Assembly (NCBI GenBank): GCA_964596165.1
Contig: CAZQTW010000028.1
Location: 7,461-71,460, forward strand
DNA length: 64,000 bases
DNA from: CAYUQT01 sp964596165
GTDB taxonomy: Bacteria; Planctomycetota; Phycisphaerae; UBA1845; JAFGLZ01
Direction of reading: 5' to 3'
The position numbers and the translations under genes are program-made. The notes under the pieces were generated by a model. It saw nothing but the letters and a program-made list of their open reading frames with translations. It was not told the origin of the DNA and ran no database searches. Shown here one piece after another: positions 42,597 to 52,140 of this stretch (the first letter of the stretch is position 1; every line of letters begins with the position of its first letter).

Positions 42597-44396
42597 CTAT
42601 CGCGATCGGCCGGGCGGCGGCAGCGTCAATTTGACCTCTTTGTTCATCGCCGGGATGGGGACAACGATCGTTCTCAGTTGACGCGGCGGCGCCTGGCGAT
42701 GGTGATACACGCGGAGTTCGACATCGGCCCACGCCGGGTCGCCGCAGGCCAGCGGAAATCGACCGATCAGTTCGAATCGGTCCGTGTCCGTCAGCATGCT
42801 TCGCAGGACCTTGGCGGCCGGTTCGTCCCAGTCGGCCCTTGCCGCCTCCGGCATGTCGGGCAACTGGGATTCGACCACGATGTAACGGATGCCGTACTGA
42901 TGGAGCAGTTCGGTGATCTTCTCCGGGGTATCGCGATGGGTGGTGTGCCGCCAGCGGGCCCTGGCCGCTCGAGAGTAGAGCATCTTGCTTCCTCGGAGTG
43001 TGATGATCCGGTCGGCCGCTCCGGGATTGGCACGGACGTCGAAGACGAACTGCCCGTCGCGGACGGCGTCGACCAGAACGACATCCGCGTCGCCGCGCTG
43101 CACGAGCAATTGGACGGCGGCGGCGTAGTCCGGCAATCGCCGCGTCGGCGTCATGACGCCGGAAACAAACTGATAGCCGATCAGCAGAGTCAGTACGACC
43201 AACCCGACCGGCACCTTTCGCCGGCGGGGCCAGTAAGTCCAGCCTCGGCCCGTCAACAGCGTCACCGCCGGTATCGCAAAAAACAAATAACGCGGTTCCT
43301 TCCAGGCCACCAACGTCTGTTGAAGCCAGACGATGCCGAACCAGAGAAGGACGAACCGGATTCCTTGCCACTGTCGCTGTACGATGATGGCGGCCATTCC
43401 GATCAGATACGCGACGATCAACGGCCAGCCGAGGATCTCGTCGCACCATTGGAAGTACTGGGTATACGTGTTCCACTCGCCGAGATGATGCCAGGGGCGC
43501 CGGCCGGAGACGAGGCTGCGGCTGAAATCGGCATCGGCGTAGTACTTGTCGACGAGGCCGTATGCACCGAGAATCGCGAGGATCAGCAGGGCCGCGGAGG
43601 CGACCATCATCGCCAGTCTTACCTCGCTCAATCGCGGCTTGCCCGTCCTTTTGGGCGGCCAATTGCCACGAAACGTCGCCACTGCCCCGACGACAACCAG
43701 GTGAAGCGCAAACAGAGCCGGCAGGAACAGGGTCGTCTGCTTGGTGAGGATTGCCGCGGCGGTGCAGAGCGCGCACAGGATGGTCCATCGCCACGAGGGC
43801 CCGGCATACCACTTGCGGTAGCAGACGGTCGCGAGGATTGCCATTGCCGCGGCGGGCCACTCCAGCATCACGTCCCGGAGCCACGGCAAACCGAACGGGA
43901 CCGTGGCCATCAAACCGGCCGCACACCAGGCAGCGGGGCGGCCGAACAACAACACACCAAGGCAGTACAATCCAAGGACGGCCGGCAAGGCCATGAATAC
44001 GACCGTGCCTCGGGCGACGGCCTCACTTACGCCGAAGAGCGCATAGGCGGCCGCCTCGATCAACGGATGGAACGGTGGGTAGTACACCAGCAATCCGAGA
44101 CAGGGATAGCGAGCGTAGTACTGCGCGGCCCAGTCGGAGAGCTTTTGGCCGCCCGCGCGGGTTCGCACGAGATCGTACAAGGCGACGCCGTCCATGGCAT
44201 GAAGCGGGGCATCGGACCAGCCGAATCCTCCGACGCGGATGTCCTTGCAGCCGAGAACGAGGACCATGACGGCGAGCACGACCATCGCGGCGACGTCGAA
44301 AGCGAGCCGACGGTGCCGGTCGGTCGGCCATTCCGCCGGCACCACGCGGACCTCTTGGAGCCATCGGCGGCGACGCTGTTGACCTCGGCGATTCAC
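42597..44396 (-). CDS. GT39/ArnT-like membrane glycosyltransferase
   Basis: Polytopic membrane glycosyltransferase of 599 residues in the GT-C fold (ArnT/PMT family, PF13231 type). About 10-12 hydrophobic helices follow a first loop with the conserved acidic motif region GWSDAPLHAMDG and YPPFHPLIEAAAYALFG. Such enzymes use a polyprenyl-phosphate sugar and transfer it to a lipid or protein outside the membrane. GTG 44396 is the first in-frame start. Its stop lies close to the aminotransferase stop on the opposite strand. Specific substrate not known. Confidence 0.8.
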   Translation of the reverse strand: MNRRGQQRRRRWLQEVRVVPAEWPTDRHRRLAFDVAAMVVLAVMVLVLGCKDIRVGGFGWSDAPLHAMDGVALYDLVRTRAGGQKLSDWAAQYYARYPCLGLLVYYPPFHPLIEAAAYALFGVSEAVARGTVVFMALPAVLGLYCLGVLLFGRPAAWCAAGLMATVPFGLPWLRDVMLEWPAAAMAILATVCYRKWYAGPSWRWTILCALCTAAAILTKQTTLFLPALFALHLVVVGAVATFRGNWPPKRTGKPRLSEVRLAMMVASAALLILAILGAYGLVDKYYADADFSRSLVSGRRPWHHLGEWNTYTQYFQWCDEILGWPLIVAYLIGMAAIIVQRQWQGIRFVLLWFGIVWLQQTLVAWKEPRYLFFAIPAVTLLTGRGWTYWPRRRKVPVGLVVLTLLIGYQFVSGVMTPTRRLPDYAAAVQLLVQRGDADVVLVDAVRDGQFVFDVRANPGAADRIITLRGSKMLYSRAARARWRHTTHRDTPEKITELLHQYGIRYIVVESQLPDMPEAARADWDEPAAKVLRSMLTDTDRFELIGRFPLACGDPAWADVELRVYHHRQAPPRQLRTIVVPIPAMNKEVKLTLPPPGRSR

Positions 44397-44595
44397 GGGG
44401 CTGCTTTTCCCTTGCGATATGCGGCGTCACGCGAATCCGGGAAGACACGCGTGACCCGACTGGAGACTAGTATTTCGAGAGCGCGCAAGCAAGCGTTTTC
44501 TACCGCCCCTCCATGGAACAGCGCGATTGCGAGTGTCTGCCCGTCCCGCCGGGCTTTTCTTGCGGGGCGGAGCTCCGTTTCATCCGTCGTGAAGG

Positions 44596-46323
44596 TCACT
44601 CCGGCCACTGGAAATCCACGACCTGGAGTTCGATGGTTCTGCGCCCGTTGAACTCGTTGACGATGGGTTCAAATGCGAGTCGACAGCGACGATGGTCGCG
44701 CAGGAGTTGCTCGCATCCGGCCTGTCCGAAGGCAATGGCCTTGCGAATCGTGTCGCCCTCTCGGACAGTGAGCTGGATGTGTTCGCCGCCCTTGCCGACG
44801 ACACGGGGTTCGCCGGACAGCTCGACCCAAGGCGTGGCCCAGCGAGGTCTCGGATTGCCGGTTCCGAACGGGCCGAGTCGCTGAAGCTCCGCAATTGCCG
44901 GTTCGGTCAGGTCGGACAGTCCGATCTCGCCCTCAAGCCGGACTTGGGTCTTCAGATCGAACGCGGTGAGGGTGTTGTTGGCATACGTCGTGAAGGCATC
45001 GGCAAAGGCCTCGACGGCTTCCGCCTTGATTCGCAAGCCCGCCGCCATCGCGTGGCCCCCGAAGCCGATGAGATGCTGTCCGCATCGCTCCAATGCCCGG
45101 TACATGTGAAAATGCCGAATGCTGCGGGCGGATCCTTGGCCGAGACCGGATTCCAATCCGATTAAGACGGTTGGCCGACAGAACTCATCCACCAAACGAG
45201 AAGCAACAATTCCGATCACGCCGACGTGCCAGCCCTCTCGCGCGAGAACAATCGCCCGTCGATGGTCGCCGTCCATCCGTGCGTCGATCACCATCTGCCG
45301 GGCCTCTCGGAGGATCTTCTTCTCGAGCGCCTGGCGCTGACGATTCTGCTGATCCAGGTACAGGGCAATCTCGCGGGCACGGGTGGCATCGGCACGGGTG
45401 AGCAATTCGACGGCAAGTCGAGCGTGTCCCATCCGACCGATGGCATTCAACCGTGGAGCCAGCACGAATCCGACATGATACGAATCCAGCCGCTCGCCTT
45501 CGAGACCGGCGACCTCGATCAACGCCCGGATGCCCGGCGTCCGACAGTGCCGTAGGCCGATGAGGCCGTGACGAGCGAGGATACGATTCTCACCCACGAG
45601 GGGAACGACGTCGGCGATCGTTCCCAGTGCGACCAGCGCGACGGCCTCCACCAGAAACTCGCGATAAGCGTCCGACACCCGGCCGGAAAACCCGGGCGTC
45701 AGGCGCTGCGCCACCGCCCAGGCCAGCTTCATCGCCACCCCCGCGCCGGACAGGTGGGGATTGGGATAGTCCGCCAGTCCCGAATGGACGACGGCAACCG
45801 CCTCCGGCAATTGACGGGGGAGGGTGTGATGATCGGTGATGATCAGGTCGACGCCCAATTCGCGCGCCCGGCGGGCCTGTTCGTGCGCCGTGATTCCGCA
45901 GTCAACAGTCACAATCAGCTTGGCACCGTCTGCCGCCAACCGCTCCAGCGCATCCGTGTTGAGGCCGTATCCCTCTTCCACGCGGTGGGGAACATAGAAG
46001 TCACATTGAGCGCCTGCGATCCTCAGACAGTGCCACAGAACCGAGATCCCCGTAATGCCGTCCACATCGTAGTCGCCGTAAACGACGATGGGCTCACGAT
46101 TGCGGACCGCCGTCGCGATACGTTCCGACGCCGCGGTTGTGTCTGAGAGCATCTCCGGTGGGTACAAATCGCCGAGCTGCGGATCAAGGAAACGACGTGC
46201 CTCATCGATTCCCTCCAGCCCGCGGTTGTGTAACACCTGTGCGACGATCGGCGCGATTCCCAGTCGGGCGGCCATGTCATTGCGGCCCGACCAGGGCGGT
46301 GGAATGATCCATTGTCTGGCCAT
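44596..46323 (-). CDS. recJ: Single-stranded-DNA-specific exonuclease RecJ
   Basis: DHH-family 5'-3' exonuclease of RecF-pathway repair (575 residues). DHH catalytic motifs: VVYGDYDVDGITG (II), VDCGITAHEQ (III) and IITDHHTLP (IV). The DHHA1 domain with HAMAAGLR (GGH motif FGGHAMAAGL) follows, then the C-terminal OB-like domain. ATG 46323 begins MARQWII, the expected start, with GGAGGT about 12 nt upstream; the frame is open further upstream but without homology. Length is normal. Confidence 0.95.
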   Translation of the reverse strand: MARQWIIPPPWSGRNDMAARLGIAPIVAQVLHNRGLEGIDEARRFLDPQLGDLYPPEMLSDTTAASERIATAVRNREPIVVYGDYDVDGITGISVLWHCLRIAGAQCDFYVPHRVEEGYGLNTDALERLAADGAKLIVTVDCGITAHEQARRARELGVDLIITDHHTLPRQLPEAVAVVHSGLADYPNPHLSGAGVAMKLAWAVAQRLTPGFSGRVSDAYREFLVEAVALVALGTIADVVPLVGENRILARHGLIGLRHCRTPGIRALIEVAGLEGERLDSYHVGFVLAPRLNAIGRMGHARLAVELLTRADATRAREIALYLDQQNRQRQALEKKILREARQMVIDARMDGDHRRAIVLAREGWHVGVIGIVASRLVDEFCRPTVLIGLESGLGQGSARSIRHFHMYRALERCGQHLIGFGGHAMAAGLRIKAEAVEAFADAFTTYANNTLTAFDLKTQVRLEGEIGLSDLTEPAIAELQRLGPFGTGNPRPRWATPWVELSGEPRVVGKGGEHIQLTVREGDTIRKAIAFGQAGCEQLLRDHRRCRLAFEPIVNEFNGRRTIELQVVDFQWPE

Positions 46324-46461
46324 CGATAGCCCCGACCTCCGTGGGGGATCGGCCGGCATTGTACAACAAGAATGGGCGTCGCGCAAACGAAAACGGCACC
46401 GCAAGGTCGCGATGCCGTTGATTCCGCCGGAAATGCATCCAACGGTCGGCTGAAGGGATGA

Positions 46462-47358
46462 TCAATCCGTTCCGTCGAAGTCTGTTTCCTTCAGGCCCAC
46501 GTTCAGTTGCACGTCTGTGAACGTGTAACGTCCGAGCAGCTCCTGCTTGGCGTCGTCGGCATAACTGGCACACATGACCGGCAGGAGGGTCTGCTTCTCG
46601 AGATGATAGACCAAGACCTTGTCGGGGTACCGTCCGTTCTCGCCCGTATAGGGCAACCGACGCTCGAAGACGTAGGTCGCCTTGCCGTCGACTTCGCCGT
46701 CGCCCAGGTGCGCAAGCTTGAGTTCGCCGCTCTGCTCGGCGATCAACGCGTACTTCACGATCATATCCAGAACGTTGGCGAATCCGAACTGGTCGATGGT
46801 CCGACGAGAAGCGGCCTTTGCATCAGGGCCGTGGATTGGCATGAGTATCTTGTTGACAAAAACGCGGGCAATCGCGCCTTCGGGTTCGCATTTGGCGGCG
46901 GGCATGCCGCCCGTGGTCCATTTACCGGCTACGTACCACACCCGGCGCGCCTTGTCGGGGTTCTCCACCCAATGCATGTAGACACTGAATGGCTGATGCC
47001 GGAACTTCACGTTGGCGCTCTGGACCGGAGTCATGCGGCCGTACAAGTTCTCTTGCTTGGTGAACCGGCACGTGTAGTCGACCACTGCATCGCGGTAACG
47101 CCTTTGGGCCTCCCTCAGGAGGTCCAGCGGGGCTTCGTGGGCCATCTTGTCGATGGGATCGTCGTATACCGTCTGTGGCTGAATCGCGGAATCGGTAGGT
47201 TCGGCGACTGCAACCGTTGCACCAAGTCCCGGTGCCTTGTTCGAGCCACTTAATCCGGTCAGCAGACTCCGTCCTTGGATACAGAATGCCGCCGCCAATC
47301 CCAACCCCACCACCAGCCGGATCCGTCCACCAGACAGCCTCGGACGAATGCTCGTCAT
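46462..47358 (-). CDS. Exported DUF1571-type protein
   Basis: Secreted protein of 298 residues. The N-terminus has an uncleaved-anchor-like or signal segment (RLVVGLGLAAAFCIQGRSLL). The domain carries YRDAVVDYTCRFTKQENLYGRM and KFRHQPFSVYMHWVENPDKARRVWYV, which match DUF1571, a family described almost only from planctomycetes and some relatives. Fold resembles LolA-like lipoprotein carriers (beta half-barrel), so a lipid-binding role is possible but unproven. AAGGAAGG precedes ATG 47358. Confidence 0.85.
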   Translation of the reverse strand: MTSIRPRLSGGRIRLVVGLGLAAAFCIQGRSLLTGLSGSNKAPGLGATVAVAEPTDSAIQPQTVYDDPIDKMAHEAPLDLLREAQRRYRDAVVDYTCRFTKQENLYGRMTPVQSANVKFRHQPFSVYMHWVENPDKARRVWYVAGKWTTGGMPAAKCEPEGAIARVFVNKILMPIHGPDAKAASRRTIDQFGFANVLDMIVKYALIAEQSGELKLAHLGDGEVDGKATYVFERRLPYTGENGRYPDKVLVYHLEKQTLLPVMCASYADDAKQELLGRYTFTDVQLNVGLKETDFDGTD

Positions 47359-47985
47359 GTATGGCCTTCCTTTGTACTAGCGCGATTGAGCGGCGGTCAC
47401 CGGGCTGGACGTCCACTGTTTTTCGCGTGTTCCGCCGAGAGGATACACAAATACCCTCCACGGGGGCTACAGCAGTCGTCCCAGTGCGATGCGGTCTACA
47501 TTCGTTCAGGTAGAACCTTTGGGACCGATCGTTTCTCGCTCTCACTTCTGAACACCCGGCGTACGCACCTGCTGGTGTTATCGGTCGGGTACAGTCGAGA
47601 GCTCCAAGGAAACCTTTGGCAGTGCGCCACTGCCTGACAGATCAGTCCCACGCCGCGCCTCAAACCTGATCCGACCCCTACGCCACTAGTGGCCCGTAAG
47701 GGCTCGAATCACCTAGAAAGCAGTGCTTAGGATAGTGAGATGCTCAGCGGGCTACAAGTCCCTAGTTAGAAAAATCTTGCCACTGCTGGCTGACCCCCGT
47801 CGCAGCACCTCTGGACTATTGTACCCGTTGAGCAAAACGAAGTGGCAGCGCTACGCCGCTGCATGATGTTAAGTCTTTTGCTGGAAGAGGTTAAACTCTG
47901 ATTGGATGCTTCTCGGATTAGTTCAGAAGTCACCTATCAAGTAATCATAAAAAAGCTTATTTGAATACCTTTGTAAGCGTCATTA
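47359..47985. other. AT-richer intergenic region with stem-loops
   Basis: About 630 bp without a coding frame; base composition is clearly less GC-rich than the surroundings. Visible structures: GGCAGTG-CGC-CACTGCC (47618-47634), and an outer AGCAAAA/TTTTGCT pair (47831-47837 with 47876-47882) around an inner GCAGCG/CGCTGC stem (47845-47862). It may hide a non-coding RNA or a foreign insert. No tRNA, tmRNA, RNase P or SRP RNA could be matched. It also holds the promoter of the DUF1571 gene. Confidence 0.45.
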
Positions 47986-48660
47986 TCATCTTGACTCATT
48001 CACGTCATGCGGGGCTGGGCTCGACGTGGTTTCTGATAGGCCCAGACGCCGGGTCGTTCTCTCTTCGAGATCCGCCAGTGCCCGGTCTATCACGGCAATG
48101 TCGGCCTGACACGCCCGCAGTTGGGCGTCGACCTGTGACCTGATCGACTCAACGGGTTCGTTTAGCCGTTGTTGAAGCCGGGCCTCATGGCGCCGGCATC
48201 GTTCCCGCGATGCCAGCATAGCCGATCGAAACTGAAGATAGTCCGTCAACACGACGCTCACGGGGTCTGTCGGCTGTTGCGCCTCGTCTGGGGGCATCGT
48301 TACTTCGACGACCGCCCGCCACCGACCGTCAGGCAGTTCTTGCGATTCCACAATGCGGAAGCCCGCGATTCGCCCACCGACGGCGATTTGTCCATCCCGG
48401 ATTGAGCTCGGAGGGGGTGCCCCGAGGGTGTCGGACAAGGCATCGCGGATTGCTCGAACCTCGGCCGCGCGCTTGGCCATCAGACGTCTTTGACCGGGCG
48501 AGAGATCCGTGCAGGAGGGTGGGTATCCCTCGGCTACGGCGGTGGTGGTGAGCCCTTCCGCCGCTTCGGTCTTACCGCCAGTGCCCGATCCCACCATCAT
48601 CCACGTCCCAATAACCAGTGCCGTGGGCACCAGAGTCTTGTTGATCAGCACGGATTTCAC
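47986..48660 (-). CDS. Exported LPP20-like protein
   Basis: Secreted protein of 224 residues. GTG 48660 with GAGGTG opens a signal-like segment (VPTALVIGTWMMVGSG). The domain SPGQRRLMAKRAAEVRAIRDAL...IAVGGRIAGFRIVESQELPDGRWRAVVEVTM follows the pattern of LPP20 / FlgT-like modules, in which a helix is followed by a beta sheet ending in DGxxxVxVxV. The C-terminal third is a helical, charged region. Function unknown; envelope location is expected. Confidence 0.6.
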   Translation of the reverse strand: MKSVLINKTLVPTALVIGTWMMVGSGTGGKTEAAEGLTTTAVAEGYPPSCTDLSPGQRRLMAKRAAEVRAIRDALSDTLGAPPPSSIRDGQIAVGGRIAGFRIVESQELPDGRWRAVVEVTMPPDEAQQPTDPVSVVLTDYLQFRSAMLASRERCRRHEARLQQRLNEPVESIRSQVDAQLRACQADIAVIDRALADLEERTTRRLGLSETTSSPAPHDVNESR

Positions 48661-48734
48661 GTCACACCTCGATTCCCGGACTCGGCGAGCCCCATCCGGG
48701 CTTCACCCGCTTAGACACGCGAGGAGGATGAACG

Positions 48735-49835
48735 TTAGTCGGTTTCCGGCTTGTGGATAGGGAGTCTGATCTCCACTTGGCAGCCCTGGCCCGGGCTGCT
48801 CTTGAGGGAGATCGTCCCCCCCATGTCCCGCACCAGTCCGTGGACGACTGCCAAGCCGAGCCCCGTCCCCCCGCCGCTTCCGACGGGGCGGGGGCCCTTG
48901 GTGGTGAAGAAGGGCTCGAAGACATGCCGCTGTGTGTTCTCGTCGATGCCGCAGCCGGTGTCCGTCATCTCGACAGCAACTTCGTCGCCCTCGGTCCAGA
49001 GGGCGATGGCGAGTTGTCCGCCGTTGGGCATCGCCTCGATGGCGTTATCCGCGAGGTTGCGAAGGACGGTCAAGAGCCGATGCCGCGGCACCTCACGGAT
49101 GGGAGCCGAGTTCAGGTCCAAAGCCAGATCGATCTTGCGATCTCTCAGCCCGGGTTCGAGCTGATCGACGAAAGACAGGACGGTTTCGGTCAGGTCCCCG
49201 AGTTCATCCGGCCGTCGATCGCCCTCGGCGAAGGCCAGCAGGTCGCGCGTCAAGTTGCCGGCTCGGTTGACCGCCTCAGCGGTGATGCGCAAGGCTCGTC
49301 GAGCAACGGCCGGCTCATCACTTTGAATCGCGAAGTCCACCTGAGTGGCCACGCCGCCGAGGATATTGTTGAAATGATGGGCGACGCCGCCGGCGAGGGA
49401 GCCGAGCGAGGCCATCTTTTCCGATTCCTGGAGCTTCTTTTCCAGGTCGACCCGACGCGTGATGTCCCGAATGCAGGCGGATGCCCCGATGCATCGTCCG
49501 TCATTTGAGAGGATAGGCGACACGGTCACGCCCAGATGACGCGGCGCGGATTGTTGCAGGGTATGGACGATTTCGAACTCGCTGACCACGTGGTCCCTGA
49601 TCGCCCGATTGAACATCTGCTCGGCGAGATCGCGGCGATTGGGCGGCATGACGTTGACCAGCGGTTGGTTGAGCATCCGTTCGGCCGGTGTGCCGAACAT
49701 CGCCGCCGCCGCGTCGTTCCAGACGCGAATGCGCCTGTCCACATCGGTGGCGATGATGGCGATTCCCGCGCTTCGACACAGTTGTTCGAAGAATTCGCCG
49801 GTGATCGTCTCATCCGCGTGTTGAACGTCCGACAA
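48735..49835 (-). CDS. PAS-domain sensor histidine kinase (NtrB-like)
   Basis: Soluble two-component kinase of 366 residues. One PAS domain (about residues 10-120: FFEQLCRSAGIAIIATDVDRRIRVWNDAAA, then a PAC-type IRDITRR), a dimerisation helix with the phosphoacceptor His in GVAHHFNNILGG, and an ATPase domain with N box NLADNAIEA, G1 DTGCGID, F box FEPFFTTK and G2 GGTGLGLA. No transmembrane segment, so a cytoplasmic signal is sensed. TTG 49835 is proposed because AGGAG sits 7 nt upstream; a GTG at 49916 would overlap the upstream gene. No response regulator is adjacent. Confidence 0.88.
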   Translation of the reverse strand: MSDVQHADETITGEFFEQLCRSAGIAIIATDVDRRIRVWNDAAAAMFGTPAERMLNQPLVNVMPPNRRDLAEQMFNRAIRDHVVSEFEIVHTLQQSAPRHLGVTVSPILSNDGRCIGASACIRDITRRVDLEKKLQESEKMASLGSLAGGVAHHFNNILGGVATQVDFAIQSDEPAVARRALRITAEAVNRAGNLTRDLLAFAEGDRRPDELGDLTETVLSFVDQLEPGLRDRKIDLALDLNSAPIREVPRHRLLTVLRNLADNAIEAMPNGGQLAIALWTEGDEVAVEMTDTGCGIDENTQRHVFEPFFTTKGPRPVGSGGGTGLGLAVVHGLVRDMGGTISLKSSPGQGCQVEIRLPIHKPETD

Positions 49836-49882
49836 CTCAAGGCTCCTGACGGATCCCGGGCACGCTCCTCGGAGGGTCGCAC

Positions 49883-50854
49883 CTACGGATGGGGAGTTCG
49901 GCCCGACCCTATCCACTGTACGCGTGGCGCCAGAAAGTATATCGACTCATACTGTTTGCCATCCACCTTGCGAGTCAGCAGCGCCCTCCCGACGACCGAA
50001 GCCAGCTTGACCTCGTCGCCCGGGCCGATCACCAGGAATCCGCCCGACCGGAGGCGGGCCGTGACGGCGAGTTCCTGGAGTATCCTCCCATGATACACGG
50101 GAACCCGGGTAATGCGATTGCCCTGTCGCGCCCATTCCAGCCGTCGTTCGTGCTGGCGGATTTCGGGCACCACCGTGAGGACGACCGTGTTGGGATCGTC
50201 GACGTCCACTTCGTGATGGACCTGCAGGACATTTCTGCTGCCGGGGAACGACTCGCCTTTCATCGTTCCGTCGTCTCGGAAGAAGAAGACGGTCTGGTCG
50301 TCGGACGTTCCGCTGACCTCCAGGCAGAAGACGCCCGCTCTTAACGGCACGGATTCGTGATACACGAGATGGTCGGGAATCGCATCGAGGATGACCTTGA
50401 TGGGTTCCCATGCCTCCGGTCGTCCGATACCTGCTCGGAGCCCATTTCGACGCAAGGTGATCGCGTGCTGCGCGCCGATCACTTGTTCGTCCAGCCTCGA
50501 CCAAATCCTCGATGATTCACTGATCGATCCGATCGGGACCTCAACCCGCAGCAGGTCCAGTCCGACGGTCAGCCGTGTCATTCTGGGGTCGCCGTGGCCC
50601 AGGGATTCCGGCGCCGAGTCGAGCAAATTCGCCGGTTCAGCCGCGGGTTGCGATGTCTGAGCGACAAAGGCGTCGGCCGGGGAAGGCAACGGATCGCTTG
50701 TGGCATCGGGCAGGCGGTCGTGGAGGCGGTCGTCCGCGACTCCCCAGTCCCCGAAGTAACCGCCTTCGGCGCAACCGGTCGGAGAGCAGAAGACGGCGAC
50801 CGAGGCCAGTACGATCGCCGAGAGGGCATGCCATGTGAGGTGCCGGCGGGCCAT
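49883..50854 (-). CDS. Hypothetical exported or lipid-anchored protein
   Basis: Not recognised. The protein has 323 residues. The N-terminus ALSAIVLASVAVFCSPTGC looks like a signal with a possible lipobox cysteine (PTGC), so it may be a lipoprotein. The mature part is beta-rich (LRVEVPIGSI, VVLTVVPEIRQ). It lies directly upstream of the histidine kinase, with an overlap if the kinase begins at its earliest frame, and so may be co-transcribed; a sensing partner role is only a guess. Confidence 0.55.
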   Translation of the reverse strand: MARRHLTWHALSAIVLASVAVFCSPTGCAEGGYFGDWGVADDRLHDRLPDATSDPLPSPADAFVAQTSQPAAEPANLLDSAPESLGHGDPRMTRLTVGLDLLRVEVPIGSISESSRIWSRLDEQVIGAQHAITLRRNGLRAGIGRPEAWEPIKVILDAIPDHLVYHESVPLRAGVFCLEVSGTSDDQTVFFFRDDGTMKGESFPGSRNVLQVHHEVDVDDPNTVVLTVVPEIRQHERRLEWARQGNRITRVPVYHGRILQELAVTARLRSGGFLVIGPGDEVKLASVVGRALLTRKVDGKQYESIYFLAPRVQWIGSGRTPHP

Positions 50855-50976
50855 ATCCGGTCTAACCCATCCCTGGTCTGGTGTTCGCGTCCAATAGAGG
50901 CAGGCTACGCTCAGCCTCGCCGGGTGTCAACCGTTCGGCACGCGGTGTTGCACTTCAAGCCCGGTGTTCCTGCACG

Positions 50977-52140
50977 CTACGTGGGCGACAAGGCGTCGAG
51001 TTCGATTTCAAAGAGCAGATCGTCCCGGCAGATGTCTTCGTGCACGGGCACCACGGGCAAGCGGAGGCCCTTCGTGCGACAGTATCGCTGGACTTCGGTC
51101 CAAGCGGGAGGTGACTTTACATAAGCGACGGCACGCGACACGTCGGACCAGCCCATCCCCCTGGATTCGAGGATGGCGTGAACCACGTCCATCGTTCGCG
51201 CGATCTGGGCATTCACATCGCCGACATGAATGGTATTGCCGGCCGGATCGATGCTCGCGGTCCCGGAGACCAGCAGTCTTCGGTAATCCGGTGTCTCGAT
51301 CTCCACCGCGCGGCTGAACGAGCTTCCGTACTCGAGTGCCGGACATTGCAGCGGCGAGGGCACGGGGAAGACACGCACCCGGTTCGTCTTGGGCCGGAGC
51401 GCGAGCAGGCCGCCGGTCAGCGCGCCGCCCGTCGGATTCGGACCGGCCACGCCCGTGCTTGCCGGCACCATGCCGTCATAGACACCTCGTTGGGTGAAGA
51501 ACTCGTTGCGCGCCTTGTTGAATTCCGCATACCACTCCAGGATACGGTGGTTGAAGAACCAGGTCCGAACGACCTCGGCGAATTCCATCTTCGCCGCGCG
51601 CAAGCCGGCCTCCATCTGGTCGAAGACGTCAAGCGTCTGATCGAATCGTGACCGAGTGTTGTCCCTCGGCATCAACCCGCCGAGGCGGCAGTATTGCGCG
51701 TCATCATCCTCAATGAGGGTTCCGAGGATTCGCCCTTCGACCCGCACCGGTTCCGTGCGGGCGCCCGTGATAGCCCATGCCATCGTAGAGCCGGGGCTAT
51801 CCTCGGCTTCGTTCTCGATCCAGGTTACGGGCCAGGTGACCTCGCCGAGGGCGGCCTTCAATGTCGCACTTCCCCCGCCATCCTTGTCGGACAGCCCGAA
51901 GACGTCCTGGGAGACGATGCGGGCCCGCCTCTGTCGAACGGCGTCCGCCACCTTGGCGAAAAGCGCCGCGGGCGATTCACCCCGTTGGTGCACAACGGCA
52001 ATGAAGTGCTCCTCACACGACGGTCTACGCATCGTCGCGACGTGGTAGTGGGGTGAAATGCTTCGCTGCAGACCTGTCCTCTCCACCGTGATGTTTCGCT
52101 CCATATCGTCTTCCGTCCCCCAAGAAAGAGGCGAACTCAT
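50977..52140 (-). CDS. Chorismatase/RidA-like protein
   Basis: Protein of 387 residues with two RidA-like halves; the C-terminal half (YRRLLVSGTASIDPAGNTIHVGDVNAQIARTMDVV) is a clear RidA fold. The arrangement resembles FkbO/Hyg5-type chorismatases, which hydrolyse or eliminate from chorismate. The catalytic residues of chorismatase cannot be confirmed by eye. The start ATG 52138-52140 overlaps the upstream cytochrome stop as TAATG, so the two are coupled; an internal ATG (52104) has its own GGAAG. Substrate unknown. Confidence 0.7.
   Translation of the reverse strand: MSSPLSWGTEDDMERNITVERTGLQRSISPHYHVATMRRPSCEEHFIAVVHQRGESPAALFAKVADAVRQRRARIVSQDVFGLSDKDGGGSATLKAALGEVTWPVTWIENEAEDSPGSTMAWAITGARTEPVRVEGRILGTLIEDDDAQYCRLGGLMPRDNTRSRFDQTLDVFDQMEAGLRAAKMEFAEVVRTWFFNHRILEWYAEFNKARNEFFTQRGVYDGMVPASTGVAGPNPTGGALTGGLLALRPKTNRVRVFPVPSPLQCPALEYGSSFSRAVEIETPDYRRLLVSGTASIDPAGNTIHVGDVNAQIARTMDVVHAILESRGMGWSDVSRAVAYVKSPPAWTEVQRYCRTKGLRLPVVPVHEDICRDDLLFEIELDALSPT

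Noticed and set aside
47640..47720. tRNA-like T-arm near CTCGAATC
   Set aside because: The five flanking bases do not pair and no acceptor or anticodon arm fits.
47820..47900. Possible integron attC site (GTTRRRY-like sequences)
   Set aside because: Three GTTRRRY matches occur in the same direction, but no inverse RYYYAAC partner closes a core-site pair, and no cassette or integrase is nearby.
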